The notes under the pieces are model-generated. The model was not told where the DNA came from. It did not search any database and worked only from the letters and a program-made list of their open reading frames with translations. A stretch of DNA of 64,000 nt from Jiangella endophytica. GTDB lineage: Bacteria; Actinomycetota; Actinomycetes; Jiangellales; Jiangellaceae. Location: positions 62,001-126,000 of the forward strand of contig NZ_QVAI01000013.1 of assembly GCF_003427025.1 (NCBI RefSeq), written 5' to 3'. Shown here piece after piece: positions 32,252-40,577 of the stretch. A program made the position numbers and the translations under genes. Positions within the stretch are counted from its first letter, which is position 1; each line of letters opens with the position of its first letter.

Positions 32252-33088
32252 TCACGGCTCGGGGTCGGCCGCCGCCCGCTCGGCGAACGTCGCCGCGGCG
32301 CGGGCCGTGACCGGCCCGGGCGCCGGCAGCTCGCGCCGTCGCCCGTCGTCCCAGACGACCGCCGACACGGCCTGCACGTCGCGCGTCGTCGACGTGAGGA
32401 AGATCTCGTCGGCGGTCTCGAGGACCCCGAGGTCGAGGTCGGCCTCGGCGGCGTCGCACCACGCGATGACGAGGTCGCGGGTGACGCCGGCCAGGCAGCC
32501 CGTGGCGGTCGAGGGCGTCAGCAACCGCCCGTCGACGACGACGAAGACGTTGCTGCCCGTGCCCTCGCACAGCCGGCCGCGGGTGTCGGCGCACAGCGCC
32601 TCACTGGCACCGGCCGCTGCCGCGCGGTCCAGCGCGATGACGTTCTCGGCGTACGACGTGGTCTTCAGCCCGGCCAGCGCGCCCCGTTCGTTGCGCGGCC
32701 ACGGCACCACCGCCACCGAGGTGGCCGACGGCTGCGGCGCGGCCTGCGCGAGCGCGACGACGAGCGTCGGCCCGGCGTCACCGCGCTGCGAGCCGAGCGG
32801 CGAGACGCCACCGGTGTAGGTGATGCGCAGCCGGTACACGCCGTCGCCGGTCGCCTGGGCGGCCACCTGCTCGCACGCCTTGGCGACCTCGACGGGGTCG
32901 GGCACCGGCAGCCCCAGGCCGGCGGCGGAGCGACCCAGCCGCGCCAGGTGCCGGCCCAGCGCGAACGACACGCCCCCGACGACCTTCACGGTCTCGAAGA
33001 CGCCGTCGCCCACCGTGAGGCCGTGATCGAACACGCTGACGGTCGCCTCGGACTCGTCCAGCAGCTCACCGTTCACCCAAGTCAGCAC
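32252..33088 (-). CDS. pabC: Aminodeoxychorismate lyase (class IV PLP aminotransferase fold)
   Basis: A 278-aa PLP enzyme that releases pyruvate from 4-amino-4-deoxychorismate to give p-aminobenzoate for folate. WVNGELLDESEATVSVFDHGLTVGDGVFETVKV is the class IV N-terminus. LKTTSYAENVIALDRAAAAGASEALCAD carries the PLP lysine region (Lys in LKTTSY), and GRLCEGTGSNVFVV and GVTRDLVI are cofactor-binding motifs. The GTG at 33088 overlaps the pabB end by 7 nt, indicating coupled translation. A branched-chain/D-amino-acid aminotransferase is the family alternative, but the pabB neighbour decides. Confidence 0.85.
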   Translation of the reverse strand: MLTWVNGELLDESEATVSVFDHGLTVGDGVFETVKVVGGVSFALGRHLARLGRSAAGLGLPVPDPVEVAKACEQVAAQATGDGVYRLRITYTGGVSPLGSQRGDAGPTLVVALAQAAPQPSATSVAVVPWPRNERGALAGLKTTSYAENVIALDRAAAAGASEALCADTRGRLCEGTGSNVFVVVDGRLLTPSTATGCLAGVTRDLVIAWCDAAEADLDLGVLETADEIFLTSTTRDVQAVSAVVWDDGRRRELPAPGPVTARAAATFAERAAADPEP

Positions 33089-34086
33089 GAGGCCAAGCCT
33101 ACGAGGCGCTCGGCCTTCAGCTCGGTCTCGGCCCACTCGCGGTCCGGATCCGAGCCCCAGGTGATGCCGGCGCCGGTGCCGAACCGCAGCACGCCGTCCT
33201 GCGCCCAGAAGGTGCGGATGCCGACGGCCAGCTCGCCCTCCCCCGTGTCGGCGTCGACCCAGCCGACGGCGCCGCAGTACGGCCCGCGCGGCACCGGCTC
33301 GAGCTCGGCGATCGCCCGCAGCGCCGTCGACTTCGGCGCGCCGGACACCGAGCCGGGCGGGAACGTCGCGGCGAACAGCTCGGCCCAGCCGGCGCCGGGC
33401 AGCAGCCGCCCGCTCACCGTCGACACCAGATGGACCAGGCCGGGGTGCTTCTCGACGCTCAGCAACTCGTCGACGGCGATGCTGCCGGTGACGCAGACCC
33501 GGGACAGGTCGTTGCGGACGAGGTCGACGATCATCACGTTCTCGGCGCCGTCCTTCGCGGTGAGGTCGGCCGCGGTCCGCCCCGTCCCTTTGATCGGCGA
33601 CGACGTGACGTGGTCGCCGATGCGGCGCAGGAACAGTTCCGGCGACGCCGTCACGATCTGCAGATCGGGCAGCAGGACGGCGCCGCCGAAGGGCGCGTCG
33701 TGGCGCTCACCCAGGATGTTCGCCAGCGGCAGAAGATCGTCCGCCCCGTCCGGCAGCGGCGCCTGCAGCACCCGGCACACGTTGACCTGGTACACCGTCC
33801 CCGCCGCGACGCGTTGCCGCACGTCACGCACGGCCTCGAGGTAGCCGTCGCGATCCAGCGACGACGTCCACGCGGCCTGCGCCGGCCCGTGCCACCGCCG
33901 TCCGGCCCGTGGCAGCGGCGCGTTCTCCCAGTGCTCGAAGCGGGCGCAGACGACGTCGCCCTCGAACGTGACGACCACCGCCCACCGCCCCGATCGGTCG
34001 AGGACCCGCAGGTCGGACGACACCTCGGCCAGCCCCGTGGCCAGCTTCCCCCCGAGGTGCGCCAGGGGTCTCGGCGGCACGTCCAC
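33082..34086 (-). CDS. pabB: Aminodeoxychorismate synthase component I
   Basis: A 334-aa chorismate-binding enzyme. The C-terminal chorismate domain includes VAAGTVYQVNVCRVL, SSPIKGTGRT with the active-site Lys of PIKGT, ENVMIVDLVRNDLSRV, and PPGSVSGAPKSTALRAIAELEP. The PIKGT motif distinguishes ADC synthases from anthranilate synthases. It is shorter than E. coli PabB at the N-terminus. It is followed by pabC with a 7-nt overlap, so the pair supplies PABA. A GTG start is used at 34086. Confidence 0.88.
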   Translation of the reverse strand: MDVPPRPLAHLGGKLATGLAEVSSDLRVLDRSGRWAVVVTFEGDVVCARFEHWENAPLPRAGRRWHGPAQAAWTSSLDRDGYLEAVRDVRQRVAAGTVYQVNVCRVLQAPLPDGADDLLPLANILGERHDAPFGGAVLLPDLQIVTASPELFLRRIGDHVTSSPIKGTGRTAADLTAKDGAENVMIVDLVRNDLSRVCVTGSIAVDELLSVEKHPGLVHLVSTVSGRLLPGAGWAELFAATFPPGSVSGAPKSTALRAIAELEPVPRGPYCGAVGWVDADTGEGELAVGIRTFWAQDGVLRFGTGAGITWGSDPDREWAETELKAERLVGLASC

Positions 34087-34106
34087 AACACGCGACGCTA
34101 TCGCGT

Positions 34107-34136
34107 TTGGCGACGGCGGCTTGGATGGGCTAATGT
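34107..34136 (+). promoter_or_regulatory. Promoter of the tRNA-Gly/Cys/Val operon
   Basis: TTGGCG (34107-34112) and TAATGT (34131-34136) are separated by 18 nt and lie about 40 nt upstream of the first tRNA. No other promoter-like pair is closer. Confidence 0.55.
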
Positions 34137-34177
34137 TTCACCCGCACCGCGGTTCCGGGAAACCGGCCCGATGCAGT

Positions 34178-34250
34178 GCGGACGTAGCGCAGTTGGTAGC
34201 GCATCACCTTGCCAAGGTGAGGGTCGCGGGTTCGAGTCCCGTCGTCCGCT
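34178..34250 (+). tRNA. tRNA-Gly (GCC)
   Basis: A 73-nt cloverleaf. The acceptor stem is GCGGACG/CGTCCGC and the anticodon arm is TCACC-TTGCCAA-GGTGA with anticodon GCC. The T-arm is GCGGG-TTCGAGT-CCCGT. It is the first of three tandem tRNAs. Confidence 0.96.
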
Positions 34251-34276
34251 CGGAGCGGGGCTCTGGCCCTCATCAC

Positions 34277-34347
34277 GGTGGAGTGGCCGAGAGGCGAGGC
34301 AACGGCCTGCAAAGCCGTCTACACGGGTTCAAATCCCGTCTCCACCT
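34277..34347 (+). tRNA. tRNA-Cys (GCA)
   Basis: A 71-nt cloverleaf. The acceptor is GGTGGAG/CTCCACC and the anticodon arm is ACGGC-CTGCAAA-GCCGT with anticodon GCA. The T-arm is ACGGG-TTCAAAT-CCCGT. It lies 26 nt after tRNA-Gly. Confidence 0.96.
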
Positions 34348-34361
34348 CGGTACGAAGTCCC

Positions 34362-34433
34362 GGGCGATTAGCTCAGCGGGAGAGCGCTTCCCTGACACGG
34401 AAGAGGTCACTGGTTCAATCCCAGTATCGCCCA
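34362..34433 (+). tRNA. tRNA-Val (GAC)
   Basis: A 72-nt cloverleaf with acceptor GGGCGAT/ATCGCCC and anticodon arm CTTCC-CTGACAC-GGAAG, anticodon GAC. CCA is encoded (34434-34436). It is the last tRNA of the operon, 14 nt after tRNA-Cys, and is followed at once by a strong terminator. Confidence 0.96.
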
Positions 34434-34778
34434 CCAGCAAGAAGGCCCTACCGATCCTGTCGGTAGGGCCTTTCGCATCTCTGCGCACCTGGTCATCTCC
34501 AGTAGACGGCCCCCTCGGGGATCGCCGTCTCCGTACGCGTTGCGGTTCGTCACGTGGCCGTCGTACGCGCTCGCCTTGGTGACCGCACGGCTATCCCGCA
34601 GCATGATCATCAGGCCGTGCTGGGGTTCCCAGGCGCACTCGTTCTCCAGGACCACGTACCAGGTCGCCTCGTATCGCTCCACGTACGGCTCGCCGGTCAG
34701 CTCCACGAAGTCCCAGACGGCGCGCGGCTCCGGGATCTGCGGGAAGCCGGGCTCGTCCCCCACCTGCGTGGTGGTCAC
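34407..34778 (-). pseudogene. DUF6985-like C-terminal remnant running into tRNA-Val
   Basis: From a GTG at 34778 the minus strand reads PRAVWDFVELTGEPYVERYE, then VVLENECAWEPQHGLMIMLR and YDGHVTNRNAYGDGD. This is the C-terminal half of the DUF6985 family. The N-terminal half is absent, with no homologous frame upstream. Beyond the family's usual end the frame continues through the terminator into the antisense of tRNA-Val(GAC), stopping at 34407. So both ends look abnormal, and I treat it as a relic. A short functional protein is not excluded. Confidence 0.55.
34442..34472 (+). terminator. Intrinsic terminator of the tRNA operon
   Basis: A 13-bp perfect stem (34442-34454 with 34460-34472) around the loop TCCTG is followed by a short T-run (TTTC). 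It is placed 9 nt after tRNA-Val(GAC). Confidence 0.85.
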
Positions 34779-34849
34779 GGAACCCGGCCCCGGGTCGCCG
34801 GTAGCGGAGCCCGATCATCATGGCAGCGGTGCCGGCCGAGGGTTGCGGG

Positions 34850-35425
34850 TCAGATTCGCCGGTCCACGACGATCCAGTTCGTCTCCCAGGTCTCCCCGCC
34901 GTCGTCGGAGAACGCCTGCTCGAACCTCGCCTTGTCCGGTCCCTGCCGGGTGATGAGGAAGCGCACCTTGATCGGGCGTCCATCGAGCTGGTCGTCGCCG
35001 TAGAACTCGCCCACTCCGTCGTGGAACCCGCCGTACACGGCGGGCGCGAGCAGCCCGTCGCGCAGGTTCGCGAAGGTCAGGCTCCAGCGATCGGCCTGGG
35101 GTTCGTAGAGCCTCAGGTTGAGGGCCTCGATCCGCCCGGTCGGTCCTTTGACGTCGAACTCGACGACGTTCGCCCGCCGGTCCATCAGCGGGCGGACGAC
35201 GCTCGTCCCCTCGAAGCTGAGCCACTCGTCCGGGGACTCCGAGAGCGGATCGGCAAGTACCCGCACCTGAGAGCGCCAGGCGCCGATCTCCCAGTCGAAG
35301 CTCCGCCGGCCCTCCACGACAGCGGCCTCGGCCGTTGACGGAATCGGCGCGGCCTCGCCCGACGCCGCGCCCGTGGTCAGCGCGAGCAGCGACAGGCACG
35401 CGACGAGGAGTCGCTTCTGTGGCAT
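34850..35425 (-). CDS. Secreted DUF1579-like protein
   Basis: A 191-aa protein with an N-terminal signal peptide (KRLLVACLSLLALTTGAASGEA) and no lipobox. The mature part, SFDWEIGAWRSQVRVLADPL, ...VVEFDVKGPTGRIEALNLRLYEPQADRWSLTFAN, ...VGEFYGDDQLDGRPIKVRFLIT, DDGGETWETNWIV, is the beta-barrel pattern of DUF1579-type proteins. Function is unknown. I use the ATG at 35425, which follows GAAGG; an in-frame ATG at 35449 is possible. It is divergent from the HxlR gene, so the regulator probably controls it. Confidence 0.65.
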   Translation of the reverse strand: MPQKRLLVACLSLLALTTGAASGEAAPIPSTAEAAVVEGRRSFDWEIGAWRSQVRVLADPLSESPDEWLSFEGTSVVRPLMDRRANVVEFDVKGPTGRIEALNLRLYEPQADRWSLTFANLRDGLLAPAVYGGFHDGVGEFYGDDQLDGRPIKVRFLITRQGPDKARFEQAFSDDGGETWETNWIVVDRRI

Positions 35426-35471
35426 GGTGACCTTCGCGTGAATGTTCATGATGCGAATATCGGAGCGGATC

Positions 35472-35885
35472 ATGCCCGTGAACAAGAAGGCACCTTCAGG
35501 TAACCCCTCGCCGTCGCGCCCCAACCCCATTCCCGGCTGCCCGATGGCCGCGGCGTTCGCCGCCATCGGCGGGAAATGGAAGCTGACCCTGCTGTACTGG
35601 CTCGCGCATGGCGAGTGCCATTTCGCCGGCCTGCGGCGCCGGGGCGCGCCGATCACTCCGAAGGTGCTGGCCGAGCAGCTGCGAGAGCTCGAGGCCGACG
35701 GGCTCGTCGAGCGGGTCGAGACGGGGCCCGTCCCGGCGCCGGTCGTCTACCGGCTGACCCCGTACGGCAAGACGGTTCTGCCCGTCGTCGAGAACGTCCG
35801 GGCCTGGGGCGAGGCGCACCTGGAGCACACCGATGGTGAGACCGCTCCTGGCGAGGCCATGGCCTGCGCCGACGCCGTCGCGTAG
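35472..35885 (+). CDS. HxlR-family transcriptional regulator
   Basis: A 137-aa winged-helix regulator. IPGCPMAAAFAAIGGKWKLTLLYWLAHGECHFAGLRRRGAPITPKVLAEQLRELEADGLVER covers the whole HxlR core. Cys23 sits just before the GGKW motif, where family members such as HypR/YodB sense oxidants or electrophiles. YRLTPYGKTVLPVV is the wing/C-helix signature. It lies 46 nt from the divergent secreted DUF1579-like gene, its likely target along with itself. Confidence 0.9.
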   Translation: MPVNKKAPSGNPSPSRPNPIPGCPMAAAFAAIGGKWKLTLLYWLAHGECHFAGLRRRGAPITPKVLAEQLRELEADGLVERVETGPVPAPVVYRLTPYGKTVLPVVENVRAWGEAHLEHTDGETAPGEAMACADAVA

Positions 35886-35908
35886 CCAACCGTCGCGGAG
35901 CCGGTGGC

Positions 35909-36550
35909 TCAGCGCTCCAGCCCGGCGATCTGCCAGGTGAGGCCGCGGTGGGCGTACGCCGGGCGCAAGCCACGCGCCCGCAGCACGTCGAGCATGGCCT
36001 GCGGCGGGTGGACGAATGCCCGGTACTGCTCTCGCCGCAGCCACATCATCAGGTTCGTCACCCCGACGAAAACACGCCCGGCCAGGTTCCGCGGCGGATG
36101 GCTGAACACCACCAGCCGGTCCGCGTGGTCGGCCACCGCGGCCAGCAGGCGCTCGTAGTCGGGGTAGCAGCACACGACGCGGTGCAGCACGACGACGTCG
36201 GCCACCGGCGCGCCCGCAGGGTCGGCGGCGATGTCGTGGATGCGGTATTGGGCCCGGCCGGACAGCCCGGCGTCGGCGAGCAGCCGCGCGGCCTCGTCGC
36301 GGTAGGACGGCGACAGCTCGAGGCCGACCGCCGACGCCGCGCCGCGGCGCAGCAGCTCGATCTGGATCTCGCCGACCCCGCCGCCGATCTCCAGCACCGT
36401 TGCGCCGTCGATGCCACGATCCTGCAGGAACGCGACCATCCGCTCCGCCGTCCTGTCCAGACCGCGCTTGCGGTAGCGCCGCGCCACGTGCCGAGCGAAC
36501 CCGGACGTGAACATGCGGTCGCAACCACGCGGATCACAGCAGCCACCCAT
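35909..36550 (-). CDS. Class I SAM-dependent methyltransferase
   Basis: A 213-aa enzyme. Motif I is VLEIGGGVGEIQIELLRRGAASAVGLELSPSYRDEA (about 52-85), and VADVVVLHRVVCCYPDYERLLAAVADHA is the motif IV region. The N-terminus has a Cys cluster, GGCCDPRGCDRMF, as in a group of actinobacterial methyltransferases annotated near Mg-protoporphyrin O-methyltransferase. The Cys may bind a metal. The substrate is unknown. It is 9 nt downstream of the PNPOx-like gene in the same direction, so the two are likely co-transcribed. Confidence 0.82.
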   Translation of the reverse strand: MGGCCDPRGCDRMFTSGFARHVARRYRKRGLDRTAERMVAFLQDRGIDGATVLEIGGGVGEIQIELLRRGAASAVGLELSPSYRDEAARLLADAGLSGRAQYRIHDIAADPAGAPVADVVVLHRVVCCYPDYERLLAAVADHADRLVVFSHPPRNLAGRVFVGVTNLMMWLRREQYRAFVHPPQAMLDVLRARGLRPAYAHRGLTWQIAGLER

Positions 36551-36559
36551 GGCACCACC

Positions 36560-37036
36560 TCACAGCGCGACGACGCGACGCGAGTCGATACCCGTGCCGT
36601 ACTCGGGGTCGCTCCCCCGCACGTGCACCGAGTGCTCCGTCACCCGCCCCCGCCACAGTCGCAGCTCCTCCGGCGGGTACAGCCACTCCACCGGGAACGG
36701 CTGCCGCTGCTCCGGGAACCGCACCCGGCACGCGATGGGAGCACAGACCTCCAGCTCGTCGTCCGGGACCCGGCCGGCGGTCGCCTTCAGATAGACCGCG
36801 CGGACGTCGCCGCCGATCGGCACGGTGGAGTCGAAGATCACCATGCTCACCGCGGGCTGCCGCACGATGTTCTGCGAGTGCTGCGCGTCGTTCGACGACA
36901 TCCAGTAGACGACGTCGTAGCCGTCGGGCGCGAAGTAGACCGGCGACACCCGGGCGCGGCCGTCGGGATCGACGGTGCCGAGGCTGAGAAAACGCGTGGT
37001 GTCGATGATGCGCCGAGCGTTGTCTTCGAGCGTCAT
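36560..37036 (-). CDS. Pyridoxamine-5'-phosphate-oxidase-like flavin-binding protein
   Basis: A 158-aa split-barrel protein. FLSLGTVDPDGRARVSPVYFAPDGYDVVYWMSSNDAQHSQNIVRQPAVSMVIFD is the FMN/F420-binding core of the PNPOx-like superfamily. It lacks the C-terminal R(x)HxR signature of true PdxH. It is probably an F420- or FMN-dependent reductase or a flavin-binding protein of unknown substrate. It is upstream of the methyltransferase gene with a 9-nt gap. Confidence 0.82.
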   Translation of the reverse strand: MTLEDNARRIIDTTRFLSLGTVDPDGRARVSPVYFAPDGYDVVYWMSSNDAQHSQNIVRQPAVSMVIFDSTVPIGGDVRAVYLKATAGRVPDDELEVCAPIACRVRFPEQRQPFPVEWLYPPEELRLWRGRVTEHSVHVRGSDPEYGTGIDSRRVVAL

Positions 37037-37123
37037 GGCGTCCTCGAATCAGGGAGCGTGCCCGCGACGCCATCCTGGCCGAGCGCCGCGCCGGCGGCAA
37101 CCACCGCACGGGAGAATGGCGCC

Positions 37124-37501
37124 ATGGAGTTGCTCGGAGTCCGCATCCTGCTGGCCGCCGTCATCGCCGCCGCGGGCGTGGCGATCATCTGGATGGCCCG
37201 GGCGGGGGCCTCCGGCCGGCTGCGGCGCAACTACTGGGCCGGCATCCGCACCCCCGCGACCCTGGCCGGCGACGACGCGTGGCTGGCGGCGCACCGGGCG
37301 GCCCGGCCGGCCACCGAGGCGGGTGGCTGGGCCGCGATCGTCGGCGGGCTGGTGGTGTTCGTGACGCCGGCGGACCCGGAGGGCCTGCTGGCGGTCCCGG
37401 TGCTCGTGGGCGCAGGCGTGCTGCTGGTCCTCGTCCTGATCGGCGCCCGGCGCGGCGTCGTGGCCGCCCGCGCGGTGACCAGCGAGCCGCGCACGCGCTG
37501 A
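37124..37501 (+). CDS. SdpI-family membrane protein
   Basis: A 125-aa protein with three predicted helices (VRILLAAVIAAAGVAIIWMA; WAAIVGGLVVFVTP; VPVLVGAGVLLVLVLIGA). Between helices one and two, LRRNYWAGIRTPATLAGDDAWLAAHRAA is the SdpI signature (N-x-G-x-RTP...W...H). SdpI gives immunity to the SdpC toxin in Bacillus; most actinobacterial members have no known toxin nearby, as here. The ATG at 37124 follows GGGAG at a long spacing. Confidence 0.82.
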   Translation: MELLGVRILLAAVIAAAGVAIIWMARAGASGRLRRNYWAGIRTPATLAGDDAWLAAHRAARPATEAGGWAAIVGGLVVFVTPADPEGLLAVPVLVGAGVLLVLVLIGARRGVVAARAVTSEPRTR

Positions 37502-37560
37502 CGGCGTCGCCCGCGAGGGTCGCGCCGGCGGGCGTCCTCCGCGCGGCCGCGCTGACGGCG

Positions 37561-38616
37561 TCAGCGCCGGTGCCGCTTCGCCTCCAGGTCGGCGATCACG
37601 GCGCGCCGGTGGCCCGGTGTCCGGCGGGCCGCGTTCAGGTCCGCCTCGCGCCTCAGCTTGCGCCACCGCGTCAGCCGGTCCTCGTCGAGCTCACCGTCGG
37701 CGACGGCGAGCAGGACGGCGCAGCCCGGCTCGGCCACGTGGGCGCAGTCGCGGAATCGGCAGAGTGCCGCCAACTCCTCGACGTCCGCGAATGCCCCGGC
37801 GACGGCGACCTCGTCGGCCACCAGCCCGACCGCACGCAGCCCGGGCGTGTCGACGATGACGCCACGGCCGGGCAGGACGACGAGCTCGCGATGCGTCGTG
37901 GTGTGCCGGCCGCGGCCGTCGCGGGCCCGCACGGCGCCGGTGGGCAGCAGCGGCACGCCGGCGAGGGTGTTGGTCAGGGTCGACTTGCCCGCTCCGGACG
38001 GCCCGACCAGCGCCAGTGTCCGGCCGTTGCGCAGCAGCGCGCCCAGCTCGTCGAGCCCGGCGCCGGAGACGGGGCTGACCAGCATGATCTCCACTCCGGG
38101 CGCGACCTCGGCGACCTCGTCGCGCATGCCGTCCGGGTCGGGCACGAGGTCCGGCTTCGTCAGGACGATGACCGGTTGCGCGCCGCTCCCCCACGCGAGC
38201 ACCAGCAGCCGCTCGATGCGGCCGAGGTCGGGATCGGGATCGAGGTGCTCGACGATCACCACGACGTCGACGTTCGCGGCGACGACCTGGCCCTGTGACG
38301 TCCGGTCGGCGCTGTCGCGCACGATCGCCGTGCGCCGCGGCAGCACCTCCTCGAGGGTGACGCGGTCGTCCGGCCAGTCGCGGACGGCGGTCCAGTCGCC
38401 CACGGCCGGCAGCGCCATGCGATCGGCGGCGACGGCGCGCAGCAGGTCACCGCCGTACGTGGCGCGCACGGCGCCCATGCCGCCGGCGAGGTCGGCCCCG
38501 CCGCGGTCGACGCGGCAGACCCGGGCCAGCCGGTGCGCGCCCCGGAAGGGACGGAAGGCCCGGCCGACGTCGGACGTCCAGCCGAGGTCGAGAAGGCGTT
38601 GCTGGGAAGCGGACAT
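37561..38616 (-). CDS. rsgA: Ribosome small-subunit-dependent GTPase A
   Basis: A 351-aa circularly permuted GTPase that assists late 30S maturation. An OB-fold N-terminus (ADRMALPAVGDWTAVRD) precedes motif G4 TKPD. Next come G1 GPSGAGKST and G3 DTPGLR, in the permuted order diagnostic of RsgA/YjeQ. A C-terminal zinc site is formed by CRFRDCAHVAEPGC. The ATG at 38616 is followed by MSASQQRLLDLGW. It is complete and monocistronic. Confidence 0.93.
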   Translation of the reverse strand: MSASQQRLLDLGWTSDVGRAFRPFRGAHRLARVCRVDRGGADLAGGMGAVRATYGGDLLRAVAADRMALPAVGDWTAVRDWPDDRVTLEEVLPRRTAIVRDSADRTSQGQVVAANVDVVVIVEHLDPDPDLGRIERLLVLAWGSGAQPVIVLTKPDLVPDPDGMRDEVAEVAPGVEIMLVSPVSGAGLDELGALLRNGRTLALVGPSGAGKSTLTNTLAGVPLLPTGAVRARDGRGRHTTTHRELVVLPGRGVIVDTPGLRAVGLVADEVAVAGAFADVEELAALCRFRDCAHVAEPGCAVLLAVADGELDEDRLTRWRKLRREADLNAARRTPGHRRAVIADLEAKRHRR

Positions 38617-38730
38617 GTGAGACCTTCTTCTGGTGCGGCCTCACGCGCGACGGTGTCAGCGGCGGCGTGCTGGCCGGAGAGTACTGGAGCGAACGGATCT
38701 GCTCACGTGCATGGCCGCTCACCTCCTCCG

Positions 38731-38768
38731 TCGTCCACAGCCTGACTACGTTCATCACGTTATCCACA
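38731..38768. promoter_or_regulatory. Two DnaA-box-like sequences between rsgA and aidB
   Basis: TCGTCCACA (38731-38739) and TTATCCACA (38760-38768) are each 8/9 or better to the DnaA box consensus TTRTNCACA. They lie in the same direction 29 bp apart in the divergent intergenic region (38617-38812). They may titrate DnaA or allow DnaA control of either gene. They do not form an origin, because no dnaA/dnaN or AT-rich unwinding element is present. Confidence 0.4.
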
Positions 38769-38812
38769 GGCGGGCACTCGCGGCCAGCGAATAACCATCC
38801 GCCCGGTCTACC

Positions 38813-40477
38813 GTGGGTTTCGTGGAAGCGACACACGAGGTCACCAACCAGCCGCCGCCGCTCACCGGCTACGACGTGTTCGGCGCCGACGCCGCGCTCG
38901 TCGAGGCGTTCGGCCGCCACGGGCTCACCGGCGACGGCGCCGAGCTGCACGGGTTGGGGCGGCTGGCCGGGTCCGCCGAGGCGCAGCAGTGGGCCCGCGA
39001 GGCCGATGCGCACGAGCCCGTGCTGCGCACGCACGACCGCTACGGCAACCGCGCCGACGAGGTCGACTTCCACCCGTCCTGGCACCGGCTCATGGCGGCC
39101 GCCGTCGAGCACGGGCTGCACGCGGCGCCCTGGGCCGGGCCGGGGCGGGCCGCACACGCCACTCGGGCCGCGAAGTTCCTGGTGTGGAGCCAGCTGGAGG
39201 CCGCGCATCTCTGCCCGGTCTCCATGACGTACGCCGCGGTCCCGGCGCTGCGTACCGACGCTGCCGTGGCGGCCGTGTGGGAGCCGCGGCTGACGTCCAC
39301 CGCCTACGAGCCCGGCCTGAGCCCGCCCGCCTCGAAGGCCGGTGCGCTGGCGGGCATGGCGATGACGGAGAAGCAGGGCGGGTCCGACGTCCGCGCCAAC
39401 ACCACGCGGGCCCGTCCCGCCGGCGCCGACGGCTGGTACCGGCTCACCGGGCACAAGTGGTTCTGCTCAGCGCCCATGAACGACGTGTTCCTGGTGCTCG
39501 CGCAGGCGCCGGGCGGCCTGACGTGCTTCGTCCTCCCCCGCGTCCTCGACGACGGCAGCCGCAACGCTCTGCGGCTGCAGCGGCTCAAGGACAAGCTGGG
39601 CAATCGTGCGAACGCCTCGGCCGAGGTCGAGTTCGACGGCGCGCTGGCCCAGCGGCTGGGCGACGAGGGCCGGGGTGTCGCGACGATCATCGAGATGGTC
39701 GCGGCCACGCGGCTCGACTGCGTGCTCGGGTCCGCCGCTCTCCTGCGCCGCTCGGTCGCCGAGGCGACGTGGCACGCGGCGCACCGGTCCGCGTTCGGCG
39801 CCCGGCTCGCCGACTCCGCGCTGATGCGCGCCGTCCTGGCCGACCTCGCGCTGGAGTCCGAGGCGGCCACCGCCCTGGGCATGCGCCTCGCCGCGTCCGT
39901 CGACGCCGCCGACGACCCGCACATGCGGGCGTTGCGGCGCATCGGTCTCCCGCTGGCGAAGTACTGGGTGTGCAAGCGCACGCCGGCCGCCGTCGCCGAG
40001 GCACTGGAGTGTCTGGGCGGCAACGGTTACGTCGAGGAGAGCGGCATGCCGCGGCTCTATCGCGAGGCGCCGTTGAACTCGATCTGGGAGGGTGCGGGCA
40101 ACATCCAGGCACTCGATCTGCTGCGCGTTCTGGCCCGCGAGCCCGACGCCGTCGCCGCCTGGCGCGCCGAGGTCGAGGCGGCCAAAGGCCAGGACCGCCG
40201 CCTCGACGACGCCCTGGCCTCGGCGACGGCCGACGTGACGTCGGTGCTGGCCGCCGACGACGTGGCCGGAGCCGGCGCGGTTGGGCAGGCGCGGGTGCTG
40301 GCCGGTCGCATGGCGGTGTTGCTGCAGGCCAGCCTGCTGGTCCGATTCGCTCCGCCCGCCGTCGCCGACGCGTTCTGCGCCAGTCGCCTCGACGCCCGCC
40401 ACGGCGTCTACGGTGCACTTCCCGCCGGCCTCGACACCTCCACCATCGTCCGCCGTGCCACCCCGGAGGCGCTATGA
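38813..40477 (+). CDS. AidB-like acyl-CoA dehydrogenase-family protein
   Basis: About 554 aa, related to the AidB adaptive-response flavoprotein. DRYGNRADEVDFHPSWHRLMAAAVEHGLHAAPWAGP and AAHLCPVSMTYAAVPALR are AidB-specific N-terminal motifs. AMTEKQGGSDVRANTTRA and LTGHKWFCSAPMNDVFLVLAQ are the FAD-binding region, and ALECLGGNGYVEESGMPRLYREAPLNSIWEGAGNIQALDLLR is the C-terminal acyl-CoA-dehydrogenase part. AidB proteins bind DNA and limit alkylation damage. Either GTG (38813 or 38822) could be the start; no ribosome-binding site is evident. Confidence 0.88.
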   Translation: MGFVEATHEVTNQPPPLTGYDVFGADAALVEAFGRHGLTGDGAELHGLGRLAGSAEAQQWAREADAHEPVLRTHDRYGNRADEVDFHPSWHRLMAAAVEHGLHAAPWAGPGRAAHATRAAKFLVWSQLEAAHLCPVSMTYAAVPALRTDAAVAAVWEPRLTSTAYEPGLSPPASKAGALAGMAMTEKQGGSDVRANTTRARPAGADGWYRLTGHKWFCSAPMNDVFLVLAQAPGGLTCFVLPRVLDDGSRNALRLQRLKDKLGNRANASAEVEFDGALAQRLGDEGRGVATIIEMVAATRLDCVLGSAALLRRSVAEATWHAAHRSAFGARLADSALMRAVLADLALESEAATALGMRLAASVDAADDPHMRALRRIGLPLAKYWVCKRTPAAVAEALECLGGNGYVEESGMPRLYREAPLNSIWEGAGNIQALDLLRVLAREPDAVAAWRAEVEAAKGQDRRLDDALASATADVTSVLAADDVAGAGAVGQARVLAGRMAVLLQASLLVRFAPPAVADAFCASRLDARHGVYGALPAGLDTSTIVRRATPEAL

Positions 40478-40577
40478 CACCCACCAGCGCACCCGACGCC
40501 CGCACACGGTTCGCCGGGTCTCGGTACCGGTGCCGGCGTGGGCGCCCGGCCGTTCGCCGGACCGTTACGGAGGAACC

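Noticed and set aside
38731..38768. Chromosomal replication origin
   Set aside because: Only two DnaA-box-like sites, no dnaA/dnaN/gyrB neighbourhood, and no AT-rich unwinding region.
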